64,000 nucleotides of DNA, taken from contig NZ_AGFF01000012.1 in the NCBI RefSeq assembly GCF_000226215.1, positions 28,887 to 92,886 of the forward strand. The letters are read 5' to 3'. How positions within the stretch are numbered: position 1 is the stretch's first letter; each line of letters begins with the position of its first letter. Below, in pieces: positions 42,553 to 50,194 of this stretch. A program made the translations under genes and the position numbers. The notes beneath the pieces are model-generated. The model was not told where the DNA came from. It saw nothing but the letters and a program-made list of their open reading frames with translations, and searched no databases. The stretch comes from Dietzia alimentaria 72 (GTDB taxonomy: Bacteria > Actinomycetota > Actinomycetes > Mycobacteriales > Mycobacteriaceae).

Positions 42553-45158
42553 TGGCCTCCGCGAGACACCAGGCGCGCCACGCACGGTCCGCGGGCGGGC
42601 ACGCCGGTGACCACGCCCCGAACCACGCGCGGCCGATGGTGCGCGTCTCTGTGCGCAACATCAGCGCGCACAAACTCCGCTTGGTGTTGTCCGTTCTGGC
42701 GGTCGTGCTGGGCACCGCGTTCGTCACCGGCTCCCTGGTCTTCACCTCCACTCTCAAGAGCACGTTCGACGGGCTGCTCGACCAGGGCACCGAGGACTTG
42801 TCCGCCATGATCGAACCGGAGGATCCCCGCGGCGTGGGGGTGCCGTTCGATGTGGCGGAGAAAGTCCTGGATCTGCCCGGTGTCGACGCGGCGACCCCCG
42901 GTATCTCCGGGACCGTCGTCCTCTTCAATGCAGACGGCACCCCCTATCAGTCGGGCGGCGCGCCTTCCGAGGGGCTGGCCTGGGCGGAGCCGGAGGAGGC
43001 GGTCGGCAGCAGCAACCGCCTCACCGACGGACGTGCCCCCGCCGCCGACGACGAGGTGGTCCTCCCCGCCCCCGTCCTCGACAAGGCCGGCCTCGCCCTC
43101 GGCGACACCGCAGAGGTCTACACCGTGTCGCAGGGCATGCTCGAGGTGTCCGTCGTGGGCGCCTACACCAGCGATACCGACGCCGGCGGCTACGTGGGCG
43201 TCGGCTTCTCCTCCGACCGGGCCCGCGCCCTCTTCACCGACGGCGAGAACGCCAGTAACGTCTCCGTCCGCGCCGAACCCGGGGTCAGCCAGGACGAGAT
43301 CCGGGACACCCTCGCCGCCGAATTCCCCGACTACAACGTCTCCACGGGAGAGGAGGTCAAGGAGAAGCTCTCCCAGCAGTTGTCCACGATCCTGGACTTC
43401 ATCAACTACTTCTTTGTGGCCTTCGGGCTGATCGCGCTGCTTGTCGGCACGTTCATCATCTACAACACCTTCTCGATGTTGGTCGCCCAGCGACTGCGTG
43501 AGCTCGCGCTGCTGCGTGCGATCGGCGCTTCTCGCGGCCAGCTCACCCGGTCGGTCATGATCGAGGCCGCCCTCACCGGGCTCGTCGGCTCCGCGATCGG
43601 TGTGGTGACGGGTTTCGGCCTGGCCAGGCTGATCTTCGTCGTGCTCGAGGCCCTGGAGTTGGGGATCCCCTCCGGAGCTCTCGCGCTCACCCCGATGGCA
43701 GTCCTCACCCCGCTGGTGCTGGGCTTCGTCGTCACCGTGTTCTCCGCCTGGGCGCCCGCGCGCCGCGCCGGACGTGTGGCACCGGTCCAGGGCATGCGGG
43801 TGGGTGCCACCGCCGCCGAGGCCGGTGGCACCTGGCGCACCGCTGTCGGGATCCTGGCCGTGATCAGTGGGGTCATGCTGGCACTGATCGGCACCTGGCA
43901 GGACACCACCAAGTCCGGCGCCATCACCGTCGGCGTGGGTGCCGCCGCGCTGATCATCGGCAGCTTCCTCGTGATGCCCGCCCTGGCCAAGCCCATCGCC
44001 GGTGGGATCGGCCGGGTAATCGGCGCGCCCTTCGGTGCCATCGGCAGGCTCGCCGCCACCAACGCCGGCCGCAACACCCGCCGGACCGCCGCCACCGCCT
44101 TTGCCCTCACCCTCGGACTCACTCTGGTGGCCGCGTTCGGCACGCTCGGCGCCACCACCAAGGAGAGCGTCAGCGGCGTCATCGACCAGAACATCAACGC
44201 CGAGGTGGTGGTCCAGGGCGTCGCGTCACAGGGTCCGCCCACCCCGCTGCCCGCCGGAATCGAGGAGCAGATCGCGGACCTCGACGAGGTGGGCGAGGTG
44301 GCCTGGCTGGCTTTCGGCTTCGGCCTCCTGGGTGGGGAACCCCAGGCACTGTCGGCCGCGGGCGGGCCCGTCGAGGAGATGATCGACGCCACCGTCGTCG
44401 ACGGATCACTGCAGCCGGGGGCCGACTCTTTGGTCGTCTCGCGCTCCGTGGCCCGGGACAAGGGGTGGACAATGGGGGCTCAGGTGCCTCTCGTCGGCCC
44501 CGACGGCGCCGAGTCCACCCTCCGCGTGACCGGAGTGTACGAGGACTCCCAGATCCTCGGCCCCTTCTACACCGGTATGGAGGTCTACGAGAAGCTCGTG
44601 CCGGAGAACCTCCGGTCGACGTTCATCGTGCTGGCCAGGTCCGCGGACGGGGTGTCTCCGGAGGAGACGCAGACGGCGGTGACGGACGAGCTCACCGAGA
44701 TCCCCATCGCGATGGTGCAGAGCAAGCAGCAGTACATCGACGTGCAGTCCGGCGACATCGACCAGCTGCTGTCGATCATCTACGCGCTGCTCGGGCTGGC
44801 CCTGGTGATCGCAGTGCTGGGCATCGTCAACACCCTGGCGCTGTCGGTGATCGAGCGGCGCACGGAAATCGGCATGCTCCGCGCGGTGGGCATGCAGCGT
44901 TCCCAGGTCCGGCGGACCATCAACCTCGAGTCGACGCAGATCGCCGTGTTCGGGGCGTTGATCGGCGCGGCGGTGGGCGTCTACCTGGGATGGGCGTTCG
45001 TCACCGTGTTGGCCGACAGTGGACTGACCGAGACCACGATCCCGTGGGGCAGCATCGGCATCGTCCTGCTGTCCTCGGCGTTCGTCGGTGTCCTGGCGTC
45101 ACTCTGGCCCGCGCACCGGGCGGCAAAGACCGGGCCTCTCGAGGCGATCGCGGACTAG
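42549..45158 (+). CDS. FtsX/MacB-type ABC permease (double FtsX domain)
   Basis: The 869-residue permease has a basic N-terminus and a first helix (RLVLSVLAVVLGTAFVTGS). A large periplasmic MacB-like domain follows (about 70-290), then three helices, a link, a second block with a similar extracytoplasmic domain (about 525-720) and three terminal helices. The two FtsX modules sit at about 290-410 and 735-865. The overlap with the ATPase gene shows they form one complex that moves substrates by mechanotransmission rather than through a channel. A TetR gene faces it tail-to-tail. Confidence 0.93.
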   Translation: MMASARHQARHARSAGGHAGDHAPNHARPMVRVSVRNISAHKLRLVLSVLAVVLGTAFVTGSLVFTSTLKSTFDGLLDQGTEDLSAMIEPEDPRGVGVPFDVAEKVLDLPGVDAATPGISGTVVLFNADGTPYQSGGAPSEGLAWAEPEEAVGSSNRLTDGRAPAADDEVVLPAPVLDKAGLALGDTAEVYTVSQGMLEVSVVGAYTSDTDAGGYVGVGFSSDRARALFTDGENASNVSVRAEPGVSQDEIRDTLAAEFPDYNVSTGEEVKEKLSQQLSTILDFINYFFVAFGLIALLVGTFIIYNTFSMLVAQRLRELALLRAIGASRGQLTRSVMIEAALTGLVGSAIGVVTGFGLARLIFVVLEALELGIPSGALALTPMAVLTPLVLGFVVTVFSAWAPARRAGRVAPVQGMRVGATAAEAGGTWRTAVGILAVISGVMLALIGTWQDTTKSGAITVGVGAAALIIGSFLVMPALAKPIAGGIGRVIGAPFGAIGRLAATNAGRNTRRTAATAFALTLGLTLVAAFGTLGATTKESVSGVIDQNINAEVVVQGVASQGPPTPLPAGIEEQIADLDEVGEVAWLAFGFGLLGGEPQALSAAGGPVEEMIDATVVDGSLQPGADSLVVSRSVARDKGWTMGAQVPLVGPDGAESTLRVTGVYEDSQILGPFYTGMEVYEKLVPENLRSTFIVLARSADGVSPEETQTAVTDELTEIPIAMVQSKQQYIDVQSGDIDQLLSIIYALLGLALVIAVLGIVNTLALSVIERRTEIGMLRAVGMQRSQVRRTINLESTQIAVFGALIGAAVGVYLGWAFVTVLADSGLTETTIPWGSIGIVLLSSAFVGVLASLWPAHRAAKTGPLEAIAD

Positions 45159-45178
45159 CGATGGGCCCGTGTGCGACG

Positions 45179-45778
45179 TCAGCGGCGTAGACCGAAGAGG
45201 TTGCGCGGGCCGCGATGCTCGTGACGTGCGAGCACGGCGCCGAGGATCTCGGCGTCGTGCTCGTGATCAATCGGGTCCTGGGCGAGCCTGCCGACGGTGC
45301 GCTCCCAGAGCAGACCCTCGTAGACGGTGAGCAGGTCCATCGCGGCCGTTGCCGGGTCGCGTAGGCCCGCGGCATCGAGAGCGCCGGCGAGATCGCTCGG
45401 ATCTAGCAGGGAGGCCACGAGGTCGGTCGTGTCCTCCTTGCCGGTGAGCTCCATGATGAGCGAGGACCGGGCAGCGAGCTCACCGCGGTAGTCGGCCAGG
45501 AGGCCGTCGATCATGCGGGTGAGCTGCTTGAGTACGTCGTCCGCATCCGATGACGCGAGCTCCTGGATGCCGGACACCTCCACGAAACCACGCAGGAGCG
45601 AGGTGAGTCGGTCCACCGTGAGTGCGAGCAATTGCGCGCGGGTGCGGCAGTAGTACGAGGTGGAGCCTGATGGCAGTCCGGCCTCGGAGTCCACGGCGCG
45701 GTGGGTGAGGGCTCGGACACCGTCTCTCGCCACGACCTCGATCGCTGAGTCGGCGATGAGCATGCGCCGGTCCTCCAT
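45179..45778 (-). CDS. TetR-family regulator next to the ABC exporter
   Basis: The 199-residue regulator has an N-terminal HTH (ADSAIEVVARDGVRALTHRA then GLPSGSTSYYCRTRAQLL). The SYYC part replaces the common YYHF. GGGAG lies before the ATG at 45778; a longer reading from 45865 lacks a ribosome site. Its 3' end meets the permease gene after 20 bp, and a role in controlling the exporter is likely but not shown. A short palindrome, CGTGT-G-ACACG, 16-26 bp upstream may be its own operator. Confidence 0.87.
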   Translation of the reverse strand: MEDRRMLIADSAIEVVARDGVRALTHRAVDSEAGLPSGSTSYYCRTRAQLLALTVDRLTSLLRGFVEVSGIQELASSDADDVLKQLTRMIDGLLADYRGELAARSSLIMELTGKEDTTDLVASLLDPSDLAGALDAAGLRDPATAAMDLLTVYEGLLWERTVGRLAQDPIDHEHDAEILGAVLARHEHRGPRNLFGLRR

Positions 45779-45793
45779 GGGGGCTCCCGTCGT

Positions 45794-45804
45794 CGTGTGA
45801 CACG
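45794..45804. promoter_or_regulatory. Short palindrome upstream of the TetR gene
   Basis: CGTGT-G-ACACG is a 5-1-5 inverted repeat just upstream of the TetR start. It is short enough to occur by chance. Confidence 0.3.
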
Positions 45805-45900
45805 TGGCATCCGGCTCGACTGGTGTAGCGCCGGTTGTCGTCGACTTCCATCGACTCGGGGGCAAGCCTATCGCCGCATCACCACTGACGGCGCCGGAAT

Positions 45901-45944
45901 CACGCCACGCCCCGTCACCGATTTCGGTGACGGGGCGTGGCGTG
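45901..45944 (-). terminator. Very long perfect hairpin after the desaturase gene
   Basis: Positions 45901-45920 and 45925-45944 form a perfect 20-bp stem with an ATTT loop, 20 bp past the desaturase stop. It should stop transcription from the minus strand and shield the TetR region. Confidence 0.85.
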
Positions 45945-45963
45945 AGTGGCGGCAGTGTGTGTG

Positions 45964-47202
45964 TCAGGCAGCTGCCGAGCTGTTGCTGGACGCCTGGCTG
46001 CGCTTGAACTTCATCGCGGTCTTGAGTCCCGCACGCTTGCCCTCGGTCGACGGCAGCGGCGTGGGCAGGTCCGCGAACATCCGCTCGGAGCGGGTCTCGG
46101 GGGCGTCGTCCGTCGTGTCTTTGAGCATGTGGTTGGGCAGCGACATCTTGGCGATAGTGCGCCAGGTCTTGGCGTATTGCACCGGCAGCGGTCCCGCCAC
46201 GTACGGGAGGTCGTACTTATCGCACACCGCGCGCACCCGCACAGCAGCCTCCGCGAGGCGGTTGGATGACATGTCCGGGTAGAGGTGATGCTCGATCTGG
46301 TACGACAGGTTGCCCGACAGGAAGTCGACGACCGGACCGCCGGTGATGTTGGCAGACCCGAGCATCTGTCGCAGGTACCACTCGGGCTGGGTCTCCTCGG
46401 CGAGGTCCTTCTTGGTGAACTTCTCCGCGCCGTCGGGGAAGTGGCCGCAGAAGATGATGGCGTTGGTCCACACGTTGCGGATGCCGTTGGCCACCAGGTT
46501 GGCGGTGGCGGTGGACTTCCAGCCCTTGCCGGACAGTGCCGGGTAGAGCACATAGTCCTTGGCGAGCTGGCGCCCGGCCTTCTTGGCGAAGGTGGCGATC
46601 TTGCGCTTGGTCTCCGCGCGGTCGTCGCGTCCCTTGGCGACCTTGCCCAGCTCGAGATGCTGGATACCGACGCCCCACTGGAACAACAGCGCCAGCACCG
46701 TGTTGTAGGCGACGTTCCCGTAGTAGAAGGGGTGCCAGCGCTGATCGCGTGTCACTCGCAGCACGCCGTACCCGACGTCGTCGTCCATCCCGACGATATT
46801 CGTGTACTTGTGGTGCACGTAGTTGTGGGTCTGCTTCCAGTGCTCGGCGGTGCCCACGATATCCCACTCCCAGGTGGTGGAGTGGATCTCGGGGTCGTTC
46901 ATCCAGTCCCACTGCCCGTGCATGATGTTGTGCCCGAGCTCCATGTTCTCAATGATCTTGGAGACGCCGAGCGAGCCGGCGCCGATCGCCCAGGCGGTCT
47001 TGTTGCGCGAGCCGGCCATCAACAGCAGTCGGGACCCGACCTCGAGGGCGCGCTGGAAGCGGATCGTGTTGTGGATGTAGGCGGCGTCGCGCTCACCCAG
47101 CGAGCCGATGATGTCCTGCCGGATCTGCTCGAGCTCGGCGCCGAGGGCTTCGATGTCCGCATCGGAGAGGTGTGCGAATTCAGGGATGTCCGTGATTGCC
47201 AT
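45964..47202 (-). CDS. Membrane fatty-acid desaturase (DesA3-like)
   Basis: The 412-residue di-iron enzyme inserts a double bond into a fatty acyl chain. The three histidine boxes are HNIMH (91-95), HNYVHH (H126, H130, H131) and QIEHH (302-306), and an extra His lies in FCGHFPDG (254). The pattern fits acyl-CoA desaturases such as M. tuberculosis DesA3 (Rv3229c, delta-9). The partner oxidoreductase of Rv3230c type is not next to it. The ATG at 47202 lacks a Shine-Dalgarno sequence, so the mRNA may be leaderless. A composite palindrome begins 6 bp before the start, suggesting tight repression. Confidence 0.93.
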   Translation of the reverse strand: MAITDIPEFAHLSDADIEALGAELEQIRQDIIGSLGERDAAYIHNTIRFQRALEVGSRLLLMAGSRNKTAWAIGAGSLGVSKIIENMELGHNIMHGQWDWMNDPEIHSTTWEWDIVGTAEHWKQTHNYVHHKYTNIVGMDDDVGYGVLRVTRDQRWHPFYYGNVAYNTVLALLFQWGVGIQHLELGKVAKGRDDRAETKRKIATFAKKAGRQLAKDYVLYPALSGKGWKSTATANLVANGIRNVWTNAIIFCGHFPDGAEKFTKKDLAEETQPEWYLRQMLGSANITGGPVVDFLSGNLSYQIEHHLYPDMSSNRLAEAAVRVRAVCDKYDLPYVAGPLPVQYAKTWRTIAKMSLPNHMLKDTTDDAPETRSERMFADLPTPLPSTEGKRAGLKTAMKFKRSQASSNSSAAA

Positions 47203-47207
47203 AAAGC

Positions 47208-47228
47208 TACGGTACCGTAAGTTACGGT
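47208..47228. promoter_or_regulatory. Composite operator over the desaturase start region
   Basis: Two perfect palindromes overlap: TACGGTACCGTA (47208-47219) and ACCGTAA-G-TTACGGT (47214-47228). They share one half-site, giving three TACGGT/ACCGTA half-sites in 21 bp. The proximal edge is 5 bp from the desaturase ATG. The arrangement suits a TetR-type repressor, possibly two dimers binding together. Confidence 0.65.
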
Positions 47229-47403
47229 CGCGTAGGTAGGGGTTTGCGTAGAAAAAATCCGGTGGTCGACGGGGTTGAGGGGCCCGATGCCCGTGGGTGT
47301 GGTGCGGAATTCACGCCGTTTTACCGTCTCTGGCCAGCGCCGGAGAAGGTGAATGAGGTAACAATTGTCACGGTTGTGTAACGTCGGACGGGTTCGTGAC
47401 GAC

Positions 47404-47492
47404 ATACGGTTCATCACGTGGGGAGTACGACACCGACGGATACGTCAGTACGACTCAGTACGCATACGCATACGCCTGCAGTACGCAGAAGT
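47404..47492. repeat. TACG-rich stretch in the leader of the 43-residue peptide gene
   Basis: TACG occurs nine times in about 90 bp, including CATACGCATACG and several AGTACG copies; one is TACGGT (47405-47410), the half-site seen at the desaturase operator. The spacing is irregular. It could be a cluster of weak operator half-sites or a simple-sequence drift. Confidence 0.45.
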
Positions 47493-47514
47493 ACGAATCA
47501 TAAGGGGACACAAC

Positions 47515-47646
47515 ATGAGCAATGCCAACGACTTCTTTCTCGAGGCCATCCAGCCGGTCGTCGACATCTTCTGGAGCCTGGTGTGGACCGCCACCGGTTC
47601 CACGCTGAGCGTTCCCCGACCGGTGAACCCTGCCCCGAAGGCCTGA
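47515..47646 (+). CDS. 43-residue peptide of unknown function, divergent from the desaturase
   Basis: The peptide reads MSNANDFFLEAIQPVVDIFW and ends PRPVNPAPKA. It has one amphipathic hydrophobic helix (about 6-27) with two Trp, and a Pro-rich tail. AAGGGG stands eight bases upstream of the ATG, and a strong terminator follows 35 bp after the stop, so this is a real transcription unit. It resembles in size and helix type the small channel peptides of corynebacterial outer membranes and the 39-residue peptide at 40543; no homology is claimed. Confidence 0.7.
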   Translation: MSNANDFFLEAIQPVVDIFWSLVWTATGSTLSVPRPVNPAPKA

Positions 47647-47680
47647 TCTTCCAGGATCCCGGCCGGTCGGCCGGGAACGA

Positions 47681-47716
47681 GCACGGCCCGCCTCTCAGCC
47701 GAGGGGCGGGCCGTGC
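47681..47716. terminator. Bidirectional terminator between the peptide gene and the SDR gene
   Basis: GCACGGCCCGCC pairs with GGCGGGCCGTGC (12 bp). On the plus strand it is followed by GTCTTTC. It also lies 17 bp beyond the SDR stop on the other strand. Confidence 0.8.
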
Positions 47717-47732
47717 GTCTTTCGGGGGTGGA

Positions 47733-48593
47733 TCAGCGTCCGAACTTCTCGCTACCACCCAGGTCCACCGGGATCGACGCGCCGGTGATGCCCGCGCCCG
47801 CGTCGCTACACAGGTAGACCGCCATCGACGCGATCGCGGATGCTTCGACCCACGGCTGGGGCATCTGATTCATGCCACTGAAGGTCTCCGCAGTGTCCTC
47901 GAGTGTGGTGCCCTCGCCTCCGGACATCATCGCGATCATCGACGGGTTGTCGATCATCGGCGTACGAACGTTGCCCGGGTGTATCGAGTTGCAGCGGACG
48001 TTCGAGAAGCCGAGTTCCCCGGCCAGCGCCTTGGCCAGCCCGCGGACCGCCCACTTGGAGGTCGAGTAGCTCGCCGTGAACGAGCCGCCGCGTAGGGCGA
48101 CCATCGAACTGATGAGGACCAGTGCGCCACCCCGGCCGGTGGCCAAGATGTGGGGGATCGCGACCGTTGTCGTCACCCAGGTGCCCTTGAGGTTGATATC
48201 GATGGTGGTGTCCCACTCGTCCTCAGTGCGTTCCCAGGTCGCCACGGGCTGGGGTGAGACGCCAGCGTTGGCGATGACGAAGTCCAACCCACCCAGCTCG
48301 GCGACGCCAGCGTCCACGGCCTCCTTCATCCCCGGGAGATCGCGTACGTCCACGGTTCCCGTGATGCACCTCCGGCCCAGCGCGCGGACGGCCTCGGCGG
48401 TGGCCTCGAGGTCCTCGGTGGTGGCCATCGGGTAGGGGACGGTGTCGATGTCGCGGCAGAGGTCGAGGGCGATCACATCACAGCCGGCGGCGGCAAACGC
48501 CTCGCAGTGCGCCCGGCCCTGCCCGCGGGCTGCGCCGGTGACGAGGACGACTCGTCCGCTGAGGTCTCCCGGGGTACTGGAAGCGTGTGACAT
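47733..48593 (-). CDS. SDR-family oxidoreductase (mycofactocin-coupled type)
   Basis: The 286-residue enzyme has the NAD motif VVLVTGAARGQGRAHCEAFA, the structural NAG in VIANAGVSPQ, catalytic Ser in LISSM, and the Tyr-Lys pair in YSTSK. The insert between the cofactor loop and the second domain (ALDLCRDIDTVPYPMATTEDL) is typical of mycofactocin-coupled SDRs, which keep NAD bound and pass electrons to mycofactocin. No mft genes lie in the window. AGGAG stands before the ATG at 48593. The substrate, probably an alcohol or steroid, is not known. Confidence 0.88.
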   Translation of the reverse strand: MSHASSTPGDLSGRVVLVTGAARGQGRAHCEAFAAAGCDVIALDLCRDIDTVPYPMATTEDLEATAEAVRALGRRCITGTVDVRDLPGMKEAVDAGVAELGGLDFVIANAGVSPQPVATWERTEDEWDTTIDINLKGTWVTTTVAIPHILATGRGGALVLISSMVALRGGSFTASYSTSKWAVRGLAKALAGELGFSNVRCNSIHPGNVRTPMIDNPSMIAMMSGGEGTTLEDTAETFSGMNQMPQPWVEASAIASMAVYLCSDAGAGITGASIPVDLGGSEKFGR

Positions 48594-48693
48594 GTGGGGC
48601 TCCTGACATAGTTCGGCGGCGGCTCCTGCGGGGTAGTCCGCCCTGCGGCATGCTGGAAGTCAACGAAGACAAACAGAACAGGCAGTGATCATC

Positions 48694-50166
48694 ATGCTCG
48701 AACGGACTCTCGTCCTAGTCGATACGTCTTATCTACTCGCTAGCTTTTACAACTCATGGGAGGAGGGAGCGCGAGGCCAGTTGGAAATATCCCTGGCCAC
48801 GGTCGTGCACCGTTTAGATCATGTCGCCCACGGTCTCGTGGACCAGCCTGTCCAGAGGCAGAACTGGTACGACGGCATTCCGGACTCGGGCCCGCATCGT
48901 TATCAGCGCACACTCCGGGTTATCGAGGGTGTGCAACTGCGCACCGGGCAGTTGATCGAGTGGGGTGACCGGCGGACGCAGAAGGCCGTGGACACTCTCC
49001 TGGTCGCGGACATGATCCAGGCCGCTTACAAGGGGCAGTGCTCGGACATGGTCCTGGTGACGGGCGACGCCGACATGATTCCGGGCGTCCGCGTGGCCGT
49101 AGACGCCGGTGTGCGGATGCACCTGGTCGGTTTCGGCTGGGATTCCATCTCTTCCGCCCTGCGTCATGCCTGTGACACCACGACGGTGCTCGATCCCCGG
49201 ACCGATTTCCATGACGCCATGCAGATCCGGGTTCTCGAGGGGCCGATCCCGCCCAAGGTGAAGGCCGCACCTCAGCCTCCCGCGCATCCCGGTGACGAGG
49301 CTCGCGATCCAGCGGTCGAGGAGTCGGTGGGAATGGTCGAGGTTGACCTGCGGTCCGACCGGGCTGCCGCGACGTCGGTCGCTGACGAAGCTCGCCTGAC
49401 CATCGCCGACGAGGAGCGGGCCGCCGACGCCGAGGAATTGGCCGCGGATGAGCAGGAGTGCGCTGTTCTGGAGGAGACCGGTCAGCCCGCGCCGGAGGCC
49501 GGGACGTCGAGCGATGCCGCTTCGGTGCCCCACGCGCGCCCCGCGTCCCCTGCGTCTGCTGCGCCCTCCGCGCGCTCCGCGCCCTCCGCGCGCTCCGCGT
49601 CGAGGCCGCCCACGTCGACCGCGGGGACTGGCGCGAAGCCGGTGTCATCGGACCCCGCAACGAGGCCTGCGCCGACGCCCGGCCCCAAACCCGGGCCGGC
49701 TCCACGGCAGGTTGCCCAGCCAACAGAATCCGAGCCCGCCCACGAGGCTCCTCTGGCACCAGGCGAAGAGGAGCGCGACCCTGTGTCCGCTGAATCGCTG
49801 ACCCACGGCGGGCCGTCGAACGGTGCGTCGCGTCCGAGTCCGTCGATGATGGCGCCGCACCGTCGTCCCCTGCGGTCGAAGTTCGTGCCACTGTCGGAGG
49901 AGGTGTGGACTTCGTCCGGGGAGCAGACTCCCTTTGACGTGGGCCAGCAGTACGCGACCTGGTGGTATGAGCAAGCAGCGGACGACGAGCAGCGTGACAA
50001 GGCACATCTGCTCTCGGGAGGGACTCTCCCGCCCGCGATCGATCGTCCACTGCTGCAGTTCGCCTGCCAGATGCTCAACGAGTTCACTCTCACCGAACAG
50101 CAGCGGGTCCGGCTGCGGGATGGTTTCCACGAGGGAATCCGGGCGGTTCTCCTCAAGCATCGCTGA
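48694..50166 (+). CDS. NYN-domain protein with a long disordered linker
   Basis: This 490-residue protein starts with a NYN/LabA-like domain (about 1-190). RTLVLVDTSYLLASFY holds the first Asp, QKAVDTLLVADMIQAAY and VLVTGDADMIPGV the others, and GFGWDSISSALRHACD closes it. The acidic triad of these putative RNases looks complete. About 200 residues of Ala/Ser/Pro-rich, acidic, presumably disordered sequence follow, then a conserved C-terminal block (WTSSGEQTPFDVGQQYATWW to TEQQRVRLRDGF). The ATG at 48694 is my choice; a GTG at 48685 is nine bases earlier. The role is unknown: RNA decay and antiviral defence are possibilities, none demonstrated. Confidence 0.85.
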   Translation: MLERTLVLVDTSYLLASFYNSWEEGARGQLEISLATVVHRLDHVAHGLVDQPVQRQNWYDGIPDSGPHRYQRTLRVIEGVQLRTGQLIEWGDRRTQKAVDTLLVADMIQAAYKGQCSDMVLVTGDADMIPGVRVAVDAGVRMHLVGFGWDSISSALRHACDTTTVLDPRTDFHDAMQIRVLEGPIPPKVKAAPQPPAHPGDEARDPAVEESVGMVEVDLRSDRAAATSVADEARLTIADEERAADAEELAADEQECAVLEETGQPAPEAGTSSDAASVPHARPASPASAAPSARSAPSARSASRPPTSTAGTGAKPVSSDPATRPAPTPGPKPGPAPRQVAQPTESEPAHEAPLAPGEEERDPVSAESLTHGGPSNGASRPSPSMMAPHRRPLRSKFVPLSEEVWTSSGEQTPFDVGQQYATWWYEQAADDEQRDKAHLLSGGTLPPAIDRPLLQFACQMLNEFTLTEQQRVRLRDGFHEGIRAVLLKHR

Positions 50167-50194
50167 CCTCTCGGTGCGTCCGTCGCCGGATCGA

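Larger units (their letters stand above)
47203..47514. other. 312-bp divergent promoter region of the desaturase and the 43-residue peptide
   Basis: No gene is found here. It holds the desaturase operator (47208-47228), GTAAC motifs at 47358 and 47379, and a TACG-rich stretch (47404-47492) ahead of the peptide gene. The stretch 47230-47350 shows nothing I can name. Confidence 0.7.
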
